Positions 24,424 to 32,371 of a stretch of DNA of 64,000 bases are shown one piece after another. The stretch spans positions 1-64,000 of the forward strand of contig CAIRAY010000125.1 of NCBI GenBank assembly GCA_903876665.1, written 5' to 3'. Source of the stretch: an uncultured Fibrobacterota bacterium. Lineage in GTDB: Bacteria; Fibrobacterota; Fibrobacteria; Fibrobacterales; Fibrobacteraceae. The position numbers and the translations under genes are program-made. Under the pieces are notes generated by a model. The model did no database searches. It was not told where the DNA came from and saw nothing but the letters and a program-made list of their open reading frames with translations. The first letter of the stretch is position 1, and each line of letters begins with the position of its first letter.

Positions 24424-25527
24424 ATGAAAAAAAAACTTCTTCTCCCTCTGGGAATTGCCTCCAGCCTGCTCCTCTCAGGCTGTCTGTTTGATTCCGATTC
24501 CACCGACAACAAGGTCAGCACTTTGACCCAAAATTCCGTGGTGGCGGTTTTTACTTCCGACTACACATCGGGAGCCATGCGCTGGCTGGACAGCAACCAG
24601 CTGGCCGATGACTCGCTTCAGTTCAATCAGGATTCGCGTATCCATGCTGGGGGTCAATACATCTATGTGCTGGAGCGCTTTGGCGCAGACAACCTGGTGC
24701 GGGTCGATGCCGCAAAACTTGGGATCGGTGATGCAGCGGTCGAGTACCAAAAATCCCTAGGTGCGGGAGCCAATCCGGAAGATGTGGCCATTGTCAGTAG
24801 CTCCCTGGGTTGGCTCGCTTTAAGTGGTCGTGGCTATTTGCTGAAGTTCAACCCGGCGACTGGCCTTGCCATGGACAGTATTGATATTTCGGCATACTCC
24901 CAGGACTCAACGCCCTCTCCCCAAGCTGTCGCCCTGGCGCTGTATGGCGATACCTTGTGTGTAGTGCTCCAGCGCCTTACAAGTTGGAGTCCAAATCACC
25001 CAGGCCTGTTGTTGCTTTTGGATGCAAATAAAGGTTCTATAATGGATACTATTGCTCTTTTGGGGCATAATCCAGGCGAAATCGTGCTTGAGGACGGAAA
25101 GCTTTATGTGGCCAATAGCGGCGATTTGATGAACAGCGAGCTTGACGATACCAGGAGCCTCGATGTGGTGGACCTAAAAACGGGTTCCGTGAAAGTACTT
25201 TCCACCTCTGTCGCACTGGGGGGTGGCCCCTCCGGCCTGACTCTCGACCAAAAAAATCAGGTTCTTTACACGAGCGTGTATAAGGGATGGGGCGAAACCA
25301 CCGTGGCCAAGGTATCCCTCACGGATGGGAAGGTCATCACCGCCAAGTTGCCGGGTGTTTCCAATGGATTTGGCGGAGTGGCTTTTGACAACAAGACCCA
25401 AATTCTGTATGTGGGAGAACAGGACCAAACCCTTGCGGGAGTAAAGTCCTGGGATGGGGATTCCCTTCGGGTCGTTTCCTCCCCCAAGGTCCTCCCGCCC
25501 ACCGGTTTTGCTATCGCAAACTGGTAA
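24424..25527 (+). CDS. BtuG-like beta-propeller lipoprotein, candidate B12 surface receptor
   Basis: The 367-residue product has a lipoprotein signal (MKKKLLLPLGIASSLLLSGC) and then repeated YVLERFG, GWLALSGRGYLLKF, KLYVANSGD, QVLYTSVYKG and ILYVGEQ blades, consistent with a six- or seven-bladed YncE-type propeller. In Bacteroides the lipoprotein BtuG is such a propeller; it caps BtuB and binds B12 very tightly. Here the gene follows btuB by 25 bp under the same riboswitch, so the same job is likely. Identity to BtuG cannot be measured by eye. AAGGA precedes the ATG. Confidence 0.75.
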   Translation: MKKKLLLPLGIASSLLLSGCLFDSDSTDNKVSTLTQNSVVAVFTSDYTSGAMRWLDSNQLADDSLQFNQDSRIHAGGQYIYVLERFGADNLVRVDAAKLGIGDAAVEYQKSLGAGANPEDVAIVSSSLGWLALSGRGYLLKFNPATGLAMDSIDISAYSQDSTPSPQAVALALYGDTLCVVLQRLTSWSPNHPGLLLLLDANKGSIMDTIALLGHNPGEIVLEDGKLYVANSGDLMNSELDDTRSLDVVDLKTGSVKVLSTSVALGGGPSGLTLDQKNQVLYTSVYKGWGETTVAKVSLTDGKVITAKLPGVSNGFGGVAFDNKTQILYVGEQDQTLAGVKSWDGDSLRVVSSPKVLPPTGFAIANW

Positions 25528-25528
25528 T

Positions 25529-26407
25529 TCAGTTCAAAGGCGTCCACCGATAACTATTGGTTGCTCCATCGAAAAGACAAATCACCAAGGCGTCTGTTCC
25601 ATCTGCGGTGTAAAAGGCCTTGCGGAAAATCATCTGCCCGCGGACCGTTGCTCCACAGTAGGAAATGGGAAACCCGTCGCCAAAGGAGTGAGGCACAAAC
25701 TTGAGGGTGCTCAAGCTGTCGGAGTGCAGATCCCCTTTGCTGTCAAAGCGGGCAAAGTCCGTGGCCGACAGGATTCCGTTACGGGAAGTGGTGGCGGTGC
25801 GTTCCGCTACGGCTTTGGTGCTATCTCCCGAAAACATGAGGTGGGGGCTGTGCACATGGGTCAGGGCAGAATCCATTTGCAACGCCCGAATCGAATCCAG
25901 CTCACCGGAGACTCGCAAGAGCAGGGTGTCAGAACGAATTTCCAGCACCAAGTTTCCACTGGTGGCCAGAGTGATTTCGTCCTTGAGGCCATTGAGGCTC
26001 CGGACTGCGAGCCCTGGCCCTATTCCTGCAGTGGGAAGCACCGTGTCGCTGACCGCCGCGGCGCTCCAGGCTTTGACCGCGCCCGTGAGCGCGACTCGGC
26101 CCGTCATGGTCTGTCCATCCAGCTTCACCTCCACATAGGCGGGTTTTCCGGACACCAGGGGCAAGGGAATGGAGTCTCCCAGACGGGCCTGGTAAAAGCC
26201 ATCCAACACCGCAATGGAATCGCACTCGCTCCAGACCTGCGTGCCTCCCGTCGGAGTCTCAAAAATGCTGAAGCAGGCCAAATGGTTTCCGTCCGAAGCC
26301 CGCTGCCCCGAGGGCTGCAGCAGGAGACCCTGCACGCTGAGCCAGTTTCCGGGATTTCCTGCGAAGAGCGTGCTTATGCTCAATACACACAACATCAATA
26401 TTTTCAT
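25529..26407 (-). CDS. Exported protein of unknown function in the B12 locus
   Basis: The 292-residue product has a signal peptide (MKILMLCVLSISTLFAG). The mature part starts with a beta-rich domain (about 20-125) and then a segment where Leu/Ile recurs with Ser/Asp (LVLEIRSDTLLLRVSGELDS), reminiscent of tail-fibre or adhesin stalks, followed by a C-terminal globular part with two Cys (YCGATV, VICLFDG). AGGAGA supports the start. It lies on the strand opposite the B12 genes, four bases after the partner gene and two bases from the end of the propeller gene. The family is unknown. Confidence 0.7.
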   Translation of the reverse strand: MKILMLCVLSISTLFAGNPGNWLSVQGLLLQPSGQRASDGNHLACFSIFETPTGGTQVWSECDSIAVLDGFYQARLGDSIPLPLVSGKPAYVEVKLDGQTMTGRVALTGAVKAWSAAAVSDTVLPTAGIGPGLAVRSLNGLKDEITLATSGNLVLEIRSDTLLLRVSGELDSIRALQMDSALTHVHSPHLMFSGDSTKAVAERTATTSRNGILSATDFARFDSKGDLHSDSLSTLKFVPHSFGDGFPISYCGATVRGQMIFRKAFYTADGTDALVICLFDGATNSYRWTPLN

Positions 26408-26410
26408 TTT

Positions 26411-26818
26411 TCACTTCTCCTGCGGGTTGTTACCCGTTTCGATACAATGCATTTTCAAAAGGGCCTGATGCTTGATGCGAAGGGACTCGTGGCCCGCCGA
26501 GCTTCCATTGACCCGATGAAGGTCCATCGAAGTGCCGGTGCAGAGGCCCAATTGGCCTTGTCGCTTATTGGAGCGGGATTCTATGCCCACAACCGGTCCC
26601 ACATGGGGCGCAAATACGCCTCCCACCGAAAGCCCCCCGGATTCTCCGTCGGGCATCCAATACCCGGTCAGGGGACCCACCCAGATTTTTGTGTGCAACG
26701 ACCCGAGATTCAAGGTTTCCGACCCGAATCCCGCCGCCATCAAGGTGGCACTGGCATCGCAGGCGATCCCGGTCATCCCAATCAGGCAAAATTTTCTTAT
26801 CCAGTTTCCAAAATGCAT
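26411..26818 (-). CDS. Small exported protein of unknown function
   Basis: The ATG at 26818 has an excellent GGAGG five bases upstream and gives MHFGNWIRKFCLIGMTGIAC, a short signal-like segment, then a Gly-rich stretch (GPLTGYWMPDGESGGLSVGG) and a basic C-terminus, 135 residues in all. It sits just ahead of the exported gene at 26407, so the two form a minus-strand pair inside the B12 locus. No family is recognised. Confidence 0.6.
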   Translation of the reverse strand: MHFGNWIRKFCLIGMTGIACDASATLMAAGFGSETLNLGSLHTKIWVGPLTGYWMPDGESGGLSVGGVFAPHVGPVVGIESRSNKRQGQLGLCTGTSMDLHRVNGSSAGHESLRIKHQALLKMHCIETGNNPQEK

Positions 26819-26919
26819 GGAAACCTCCATTGTTTCATAACCCCAACTCGGGGCTATGAAAGTATTGGACGAAGCAAAGCCAAAACCTGTACCCCCCAAC
26901 CAGGAATTATATTCCATCT

Positions 26920-27513
26920 ATGGCACTAAACATCAATCGCATATATACACGTAGTGGCGACAAGGGTCTGACGAGCCTTGCTTCCGGAGAACGCGTTCCC
27001 AAGCACCATCCGCGTTTGGAAAGTTACGGGACATCGGATGAACTTTGTTGCTTGGTCGGTCGCTTACGCACCCAGCTTGCGCAGGGGGCCACGGAAAAAT
27101 GCCGGGCGACTACCGAGGAAATGCTGGCCACCATTCAGGATCGGCTTTTCGACTTGGGGACCATGCTGGCTACTCCCCTAGGCAAGGAATGGCCGGGAAT
27201 GCCCGCCGTGAACCAGGCCGATGTGGACCAGCTTGAAACCTGGATCGATTTGCTGAATGCGGATCTCGCTCCCCTGACCTCCTTTGTATTGCCTGGGGGC
27301 TCGTTTTTGAACTGTGACGCCCATTTGGCGCGCGCCGTTTGCCGGAGGCTGGAGCGGGTCCTTTGTGGTCTGGGCGAACTGGACATTGAGGTTTCGCCAC
27401 TCGCGCTAGCCTGGGTCAACCGGCTTTCGGACTTGTTGTTTGTGCTTTCGCGTTGGTATGCCTGGCAAGAGGGGATTCCCGAATACCTTTGGAGCCAGAG
27501 AAAGGGATCATGA
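26920..27513 (+). CDS. PduO-type corrinoid adenosyltransferase
   Basis: The 197-residue four-helix protein starts with the ATP-binding IYTRSGDKGLTSLASGERVP, then KHHPRLESYGTSDEL and FVLPGGSFLNCDAHLARAVC with CRRLERVL. These are the PduO/MMAB signatures for transfer of the 5'-deoxyadenosyl group of ATP to cob(I)alamin or cobinamide. It makes the adenosylated corrinoid that CbiZ and CbiB act on. Its stop overlaps the next start (ATGA at 27510-27513), giving translational coupling. Confidence 0.93.
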   Translation: MALNINRIYTRSGDKGLTSLASGERVPKHHPRLESYGTSDELCCLVGRLRTQLAQGATEKCRATTEEMLATIQDRLFDLGTMLATPLGKEWPGMPAVNQADVDQLETWIDLLNADLAPLTSFVLPGGSFLNCDAHLARAVCRRLERVLCGLGELDIEVSPLALAWVNRLSDLLFVLSRWYAWQEGIPEYLWSQRKGS

Positions 27514-28760
27514 AGGGATTACGACCCCATTTTTGGAATGCCTTGTCATGTCAAAACTCATCGTGTCATGGCCCATCGTGTCATGGCCGGAACGGCCATC
27601 ACCGCACCGGGGCGGGACGAATTTGTGTGTTAAATGTGCTTTTTTCCCTTTGCATCCTTTGGCTTTTGGGCTGTTCGCCCCAGGAGGTCCCCGAGGTAAA
27701 GCCCTTGGCTTCTGTGGAGGCGCCCAGCTACACCCGGTATTCCAAAGGATTTCGCATCGATACGGTAACTGGATTCAAGATACTATCCATCACCAATCCA
27801 TGGGCGGGCCATGTCCTGACCCAAAGAATTCTTCTGGTCGATTCCCTGCCCAAAGGTGTGATGGGCAAAATCCCCGATTCCCTGCAGGCATTGCCTCGCC
27901 TGAAAATTCCTTTGCGGCGCATCGTGGCCCTTTCCTCTACGCACTTGGCGTTGCTTGCCGACTTGCAAGCCCTGGACCGGGTGGTGGGGGTTTCGCGTCA
28001 TGACCTCATCATCAGCCCGACTACCCGGGAAAATATGGCCCGGCGCAAGGTCCCTCAGGTGGGCTATGGGCCCTCCATCCAGGTGGAGCAAGTCTTGGAG
28101 CTCGAGCCCGATGCGGTTTTCACTTTTGGAACGGGAGATTCCAAATTTGATGATTATTCTGTTTTGCAAGAAGCTCATCTTCCGGTGTTGGTTCTTTCGG
28201 AGTGGCTCGAATCCCACCCGCTCGGGCGCCTGGAATGGATTCGTCTGCTCGGAATTTTACTCAAACAGGAAAATTTGGCGGATTCCATTTTTTTGGACCG
28301 AGCCAACCGCTACGATTCTCTTCTACGAATTGCACATAAACTACCCGATTTGCCCACGGTGATGACGGGTCTTCCTCAGGGCGAGACTTGGTACATGACC
28401 GGGGGACGCAATTATTTTGCCCAGTTTCTGCGCGACGCCAAAGCCAAATACTATTGGAATGAAAACCTCTCTCAAGGTTCTCTGAAAAGTTCGGTGGAAC
28501 AAGTTCTTGCTACGGCGCAACATGCGGACTACTGGTTGAATCCTGGGACGTGGAACACCCGTGCCGAGGCTTTGGCGGAGGATCCTCGCGTCATGCTTTT
28601 CGATTCTTGGAAAAAGGGTCAGGTCTATCAGCACAATAAATCCGACTTTTGGGAACTGGGAATGACTCGGCCCGACCTGGTGCTGGCGGATTTAATTGCT
28701 ATTTTTCATCCAAATTCGCTTCCGGCTTATCCAACCACCTTTTACCAACTCTTGCAATAG
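27510..28760 (+). CDS. btuF: BtuF-like corrinoid-binding periplasmic lipoprotein
   Basis: The mature part is a class III periplasmic binding protein (FepB/BtuF type): IVALSSTHLALLADLQALDR, VGVSRHDLI, then EQVLELEPDAVFTFGTGD and a long linking helix. The lipoprotein signal CVLNVLFSLCILWLLGC starts only about 39 residues in. The ATG at 27510 overlaps the pduO stop, so it is the coupled start; the stretch between it and the signal is translated palindromic repeat (SCQNSSCHGPSCHGRNGHHR). A GTG at 27627 would give a normal-length signal instead. BtuCD partners are not in the window. The B12 assignment comes from neighbours. Confidence 0.82.
   Translation: MKGLRPHFWNALSCQNSSCHGPSCHGRNGHHRTGAGRICVLNVLFSLCILWLLGCSPQEVPEVKPLASVEAPSYTRYSKGFRIDTVTGFKILSITNPWAGHVLTQRILLVDSLPKGVMGKIPDSLQALPRLKIPLRRIVALSSTHLALLADLQALDRVVGVSRHDLIISPTTRENMARRKVPQVGYGPSIQVEQVLELEPDAVFTFGTGDSKFDDYSVLQEAHLPVLVLSEWLESHPLGRLEWIRLLGILLKQENLADSIFLDRANRYDSLLRIAHKLPDLPTVMTGLPQGETWYMTGGRNYFAQFLRDAKAKYYWNENLSQGSLKSSVEQVLATAQHADYWLNPGTWNTRAEALAEDPRVMLFDSWKKGQVYQHNKSDFWELGMTRPDLVLADLIAIFHPNSLPAYPTTFYQLLQ
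27545..27612. repeat. Palindromic repeat inside the 5' end of btuF
   Basis: Three GTCATG motifs and the palindrome CATGGCCGGAACGGCCATCA lie between the coupled ATG and the signal-peptide codons. GTCATGGCCGGAAGGGCCAT at 56814-56833 is a close relative. Here the insert keeps the frame open, so the repeat is translated if the ATG at 27510 is used. Confidence 0.75.
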
Positions 28761-28772
28761 AGCGGAGCGAGA

Positions 28773-29891
28773 ATGGTTCTTTTACAATACCCTGGATTTA
28801 CCGTCCTGCGCGAACACCGGTTCGTGAAAGTCCTTTTCCATGCTCCGCATCGGAGCCTTTCTACCTGTGCGATCCATGGCGGACAACGCGAGGACCTGTT
28901 GGCGTTTTTGAATTGCCAGACCTGTGAAGGCAGTGCGTTGCATCCCAAGGCTCAGACCTTGCATTTGCTAAGTCGCGAAGCGATGCATTTGGAGAGCTGT
29001 CGCGAAGCGGCCTTGGAGCCCGGTACCACGGCTCAAATGGGCACGGCAGCCAACATGGATTATGTGGCGGTCCGTGAGGCGAACTATGAAGATGCACGCG
29101 TCTCGGCCATCGTGACTGCCGGAGTCGAGGGCAATGCGGGTCGCGCCGGGGATCCTGCCCAGTGGCACGAAGGATCCCAGGGTTATCAGGCCGTCCACGC
29201 CGTGCCGGGAACCATCAACATCATTTTGCTTTTTCATCAATCCTTGAGTCCGGCTGCCCTGGCGCGCAGTGCCGTAACCATGACGGAAGCCAAGTCTGCA
29301 GCCCTTCAGGATCTTGCGGTCGGAAGCCGTTATAGCTCCGGGCTCGCCACCGGAACCGGAACGGATCAGTTCGCCATAGCCAGTCCCTTGGCCTTGGAAG
29401 CCCGGTTTCACTGGACCGGCAAACATGCCAAGCTGGGCGAGCTCGTGGGCACCACGGTAAAAGAAGCGGTGCTGGAAGCGTTGCGTTGGCAAAATGGTTT
29501 TGAACCTTCGCGCACCCGTAGCTTGTTTCATGCCCTCGGGCGTTTTGGCCTACGTGAGGAAGCCTTCAAAGGCCATGTCGAGCGCATCATTCAGGATGAA
29601 GGACAGCGCAAATTTTTGCAGGATTGTACCACCATGCTGAGTAACGACCCTCGTTGCAGCGCATCGGCTTATGCGTTGGCCGCGGTTCTTGATCGGCAAA
29701 AGGCAGGGGTGTTGCCCAGTGGCTCTGCCCGGGACGCAGTGGCTCTGCAATGTGCGCTATTGGCCTGCGCGGTTTCGGGAAAGAATGAAAAGTTCTCCCA
29801 GTATCTGGCACAAATGCAAGCCTGCCACGAGGTGTTTCCCGATGGGCTGATTATGGCCATCTATTTAGGGTGGCGCGACAAATGGTGCTAA
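28773..29891 (+). CDS. cbiZ: Adenosylcobinamide amidohydrolase CbiZ with C-terminal extension
   Basis: CbiZ cuts the aminopropanol side chain from adenosylcobinamide, giving adenosylcobyric acid, the substrate of CbiB. The signature GTAANMDYVAVREANYEDAR with SAIVTAGVEGNAGRAGDP lies at about residues 90-130, and VPGTINIILLFHQ follows. The catalytic domain ends near 240. About 130 more residues make a mostly helical tail (SRTRSLFHALGRFGLREEAF onward) that ordinary CbiZ lacks. It starts 12 bp after btuF and overlaps cbiB, so the operon order is salvage logic. Confidence 0.88.
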   Translation: MVLLQYPGFTVLREHRFVKVLFHAPHRSLSTCAIHGGQREDLLAFLNCQTCEGSALHPKAQTLHLLSREAMHLESCREAALEPGTTAQMGTAANMDYVAVREANYEDARVSAIVTAGVEGNAGRAGDPAQWHEGSQGYQAVHAVPGTINIILLFHQSLSPAALARSAVTMTEAKSAALQDLAVGSRYSSGLATGTGTDQFAIASPLALEARFHWTGKHAKLGELVGTTVKEAVLEALRWQNGFEPSRTRSLFHALGRFGLREEAFKGHVERIIQDEGQRKFLQDCTTMLSNDPRCSASAYALAAVLDRQKAGVLPSGSARDAVALQCALLACAVSGKNEKFSQYLAQMQACHEVFPDGLIMAIYLGWRDKWC

Positions 29892-30838
29892 CCCTGGCTT
29901 CGGCCCTAGTTCCCGCTACCATTCTTTTGGATGCAATTATTGGTGATCCCGTGTATCGTTTTCATCCGATTCGCCTGATGGGTCAAGCCATCGTTTGGAT
30001 TGAACAAAAAATTTTCGCCTGGGGATGGAATACTCGGATGGGCGGGGTGATCCTGGTGTTGGCCATGATGGCCCTCTTTGTTTTGCCCGTTTGGTTTGTG
30101 CATGAAAAGCTTTGGGCTTTGAGCCCTTGGGCTGGGTTTGCCTGGGACCTGTTTTGGACCACCCATTGCCTGGCTTTGCGGGACTTGGTCAAGCACGTTT
30201 ACCGGATTGCCCGCGCAGTCCGCGCAAGAGATATCCCCAGGGCGCGTCAGGCGTGTTCCATGCTGGTGGGACGCGACACGGAGCCTATGGACGGACCCGC
30301 CTGTTGCCGGGCAGGGATTGAAAGCCTTTCGGAAAACCTGACCGACGGTGTCATTTCGCCCTTGTTCTGGTTGGTGTTGCTGGGCGTTCCGGGCATGGTG
30401 GCTTTCAAGGTGGCGAGTACTTTGGATTCCATGGTAGGGTACAAAAGCGAGCGCTACCTGTTTTTCGGATGGGCTGGTGCGCGCCTGGACGATGTCATGA
30501 ATTATTTGCCCGCACGCATCACCTGGATCCTGACCGTGCTTGCGGCCCTGGTGCTACCCGGGTATTCTGCCCGCAAAACGATTAGGATTGGACTTCGGCA
30601 ACACGCCCGGGTGCCGGGGCCCAACTCGGGCTGGAGCGAGACCGCTTTTGCCGGAGCCTTGGGAGTCCGCATCGCAGGTCCTATATGGAAGAATGGGGTT
30701 TTGGTAAATGAGATTTGGCTGGGATCCCCATCCGACCATGCGAATGCAACCCCCCGGGATATTTCTCGAGCTGTGACACTATCTGTCGTCTGTGTGCTCT
30801 TCTTTGCAATCCTGGCCCTACCCTTTTGGATGGGATAA
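29882..30838 (+). CDS. cbiB: Adenosylcobinamide-phosphate synthase CbiB
   Basis: CbiB (CobD) is an integral membrane enzyme that joins adenosylcobyric acid to aminopropanol or its phosphate. The 318-residue protein starts MVLTLASALVPATILLDAII, has the family motif GDPVYRFHPIRLMG near 23-36, the conserved ESLSENLTDGVISPLFW and TLDSMVGYKSERY, and four to five hydrophobic helices. Its ATG lies inside the end of cbiZ (10-bp overlap). No cobT, cobS or cobU is in view, so loop assembly must be finished elsewhere. Confidence 0.92.
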   Translation: MVLTLASALVPATILLDAIIGDPVYRFHPIRLMGQAIVWIEQKIFAWGWNTRMGGVILVLAMMALFVLPVWFVHEKLWALSPWAGFAWDLFWTTHCLALRDLVKHVYRIARAVRARDIPRARQACSMLVGRDTEPMDGPACCRAGIESLSENLTDGVISPLFWLVLLGVPGMVAFKVASTLDSMVGYKSERYLFFGWAGARLDDVMNYLPARITWILTVLAALVLPGYSARKTIRIGLRQHARVPGPNSGWSETAFAGALGVRIAGPIWKNGVLVNEIWLGSPSDHANATPRDISRAVTLSVVCVLFFAILALPFWMG

Positions 30839-30854
30839 GGATATACTTTACACA

Positions 30855-32336
30855 ATGAAAAAATTGTTTGCCCTGGATCCCCAGTTTTTACGTCAGATTT
30901 CGGAAATCAGCCTCCGCTTTGTGTCTCCGGTTACTTTGCTCAACGTAATTACGGTAGCGGGCATCGTCTTTATTGCTGGCCTGATCGACCAGCTTCTCCT
31001 GATTCATTTGTCAGGCCCTTTCCGCGCGGCTTGGTGGGTTCTGATTCAGGCCCTCTTGGTTGGGCGCTACACTTTGGCGGCCAGCGAAGGAAGTTTTCAT
31101 TCTGATATTTTCGACTCCTTTTCCCATGAAAAGCTTCCCGGATTCATGTTGCGCTATATCCTGATTTCCTTAGTTTGGATTATCCCCCTAGGAATTCTGG
31201 TATTTGGATTCATTCCGGTCCAGCAGCTTCGACTTACCGGTGTTACCGAATGGCTGATCAGTGAAGTCTTTTTGACTGGCTCCATGCCCTTTTCCCCGAA
31301 CTTTACTTTTTGGTTGACTTTGCTGGGCATATCCTTAGGTGGAATCTTCCCGGTCTATTCCGCAATTCTGGCAGGGATTTCTCGTTCTCCCGCGCAGGTG
31401 TTGCAACCCTCTTTATGGAAACATCCCTTCCAGAATGGAGCTCCACCTGTACTGGTTTTGATCGCCATGTTGGGCTCCCTGGCCACAGTATTTCTGCTGT
31501 ACCTTCCCTGGGTAGGGGGTATCGCGCTCCTGGCCTTTCAAGCCAGCAGAACTTTGGGAGGGATTATTGCTAGCCTGGCGATTCTATTTCCGCTGATGTC
31601 ATGGCCGATCATTGCGGGCCGACTAGCGGGTACTTGGGCTTTCTTCCATCCTTTGCCTGTCGAGGACGAATTGTTCACGGCTAAAGCGGATCTGCAAGAG
31701 GCCAAGCCTTCTATGCTTAGGCCTACCCTGATTGTTCCCACTCTCTCCCCTGCACCACCCGTGCCACCCCAGGAAGACTTGGGCACCCTATTGTTGCCGG
31801 TATATTCCGATCTCGATACCAATCCAACCCAGGCGTTTGGAGTTCTCCTAGGTTTGAAAAAACGCTTTCCCGATGATGCCCGGGTTTTGGGGCTTGAGCT
31901 ACGCCTGCTCCTGAAATTTGGACACCGTCCCAAAGCCATGAGCCTTGCCATGGTGGCTGTCCAAGCTTTGGTGAAGTCTCCTTATGGTGCCGAAATCGTA
32001 CCCATTTTCCAAGCCCTGGGAAAGGACCGCCACACCCTACCCTGGGATTCCACCATGTTGGATCTTTTGGCCAAGGTTTTCATGGATGCCAAAGATTTTA
32101 AAGAGGCAGGCTGGTGCGCCCACACCTCGGAATTGCAAATGGGAAATTCGGCTCGGGCCGGTAAGCGCCTAGTCCAGATTGCGGATGCGGCGAGTGCCGG
32201 AAAATATTTCGAAAGCTCGGTCGGGTTGCTTAAATATTATATGAAGAATCACCCGGATGGTCCTTTTGTGGAATACGCCAGGAAGGCAGCCGAGTTTAAT
32301 CAAAAACAGATTGGTGCAGACTCCGCGCGTAAATGA
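30855..32336 (+). CDS. Polytopic membrane protein with cytoplasmic C-terminal domain
   Basis: The 493-residue product has five or six hydrophobic helices in the first 270 residues (for example TLLNVITVAGIVFIAGLIDQ and FMLRYILISLVWIIPLGILV), a Pro-rich linker near 295-320, and a helical C-terminal region (GVLLGLKKRFPDDARVLGLE, AKVFMDAKDFKEAGW) resembling TPR repeats. No enzyme motif is found. It starts 16 bp after cbiB with AAGGA upstream, but its role in B12 metabolism is unproven and it may simply be the next transcript. Confidence 0.72.
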   Translation: MKKLFALDPQFLRQISEISLRFVSPVTLLNVITVAGIVFIAGLIDQLLLIHLSGPFRAAWWVLIQALLVGRYTLAASEGSFHSDIFDSFSHEKLPGFMLRYILISLVWIIPLGILVFGFIPVQQLRLTGVTEWLISEVFLTGSMPFSPNFTFWLTLLGISLGGIFPVYSAILAGISRSPAQVLQPSLWKHPFQNGAPPVLVLIAMLGSLATVFLLYLPWVGGIALLAFQASRTLGGIIASLAILFPLMSWPIIAGRLAGTWAFFHPLPVEDELFTAKADLQEAKPSMLRPTLIVPTLSPAPPVPPQEDLGTLLLPVYSDLDTNPTQAFGVLLGLKKRFPDDARVLGLELRLLLKFGHRPKAMSLAMVAVQALVKSPYGAEIVPIFQALGKDRHTLPWDSTMLDLLAKVFMDAKDFKEAGWCAHTSELQMGNSARAGKRLVQIADAASAGKYFESSVGLLKYYMKNHPDGPFVEYARKAAEFNQKQIGADSARK

Positions 32337-32371
32337 ATACAGGTTGATGTTGCCATAATGGTGTGCGTTGG

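Noticed and set aside
25454-26929. Plus-strand ORF of 491 residues across 25454-26929
   Set aside because: It overlaps two minus-strand genes that have signal peptides and strong ribosome binding sites. The plus-strand protein is rich in Gly, Arg, His and Gln with no domain pattern, as expected of an antisense shadow.
27540-27626. btuF as a pseudogene broken by the repeat
   Set aside because: The frame stays open from the coupled ATG through the repeat into an intact signal peptide and full binding domain, so the gene is probably functional.
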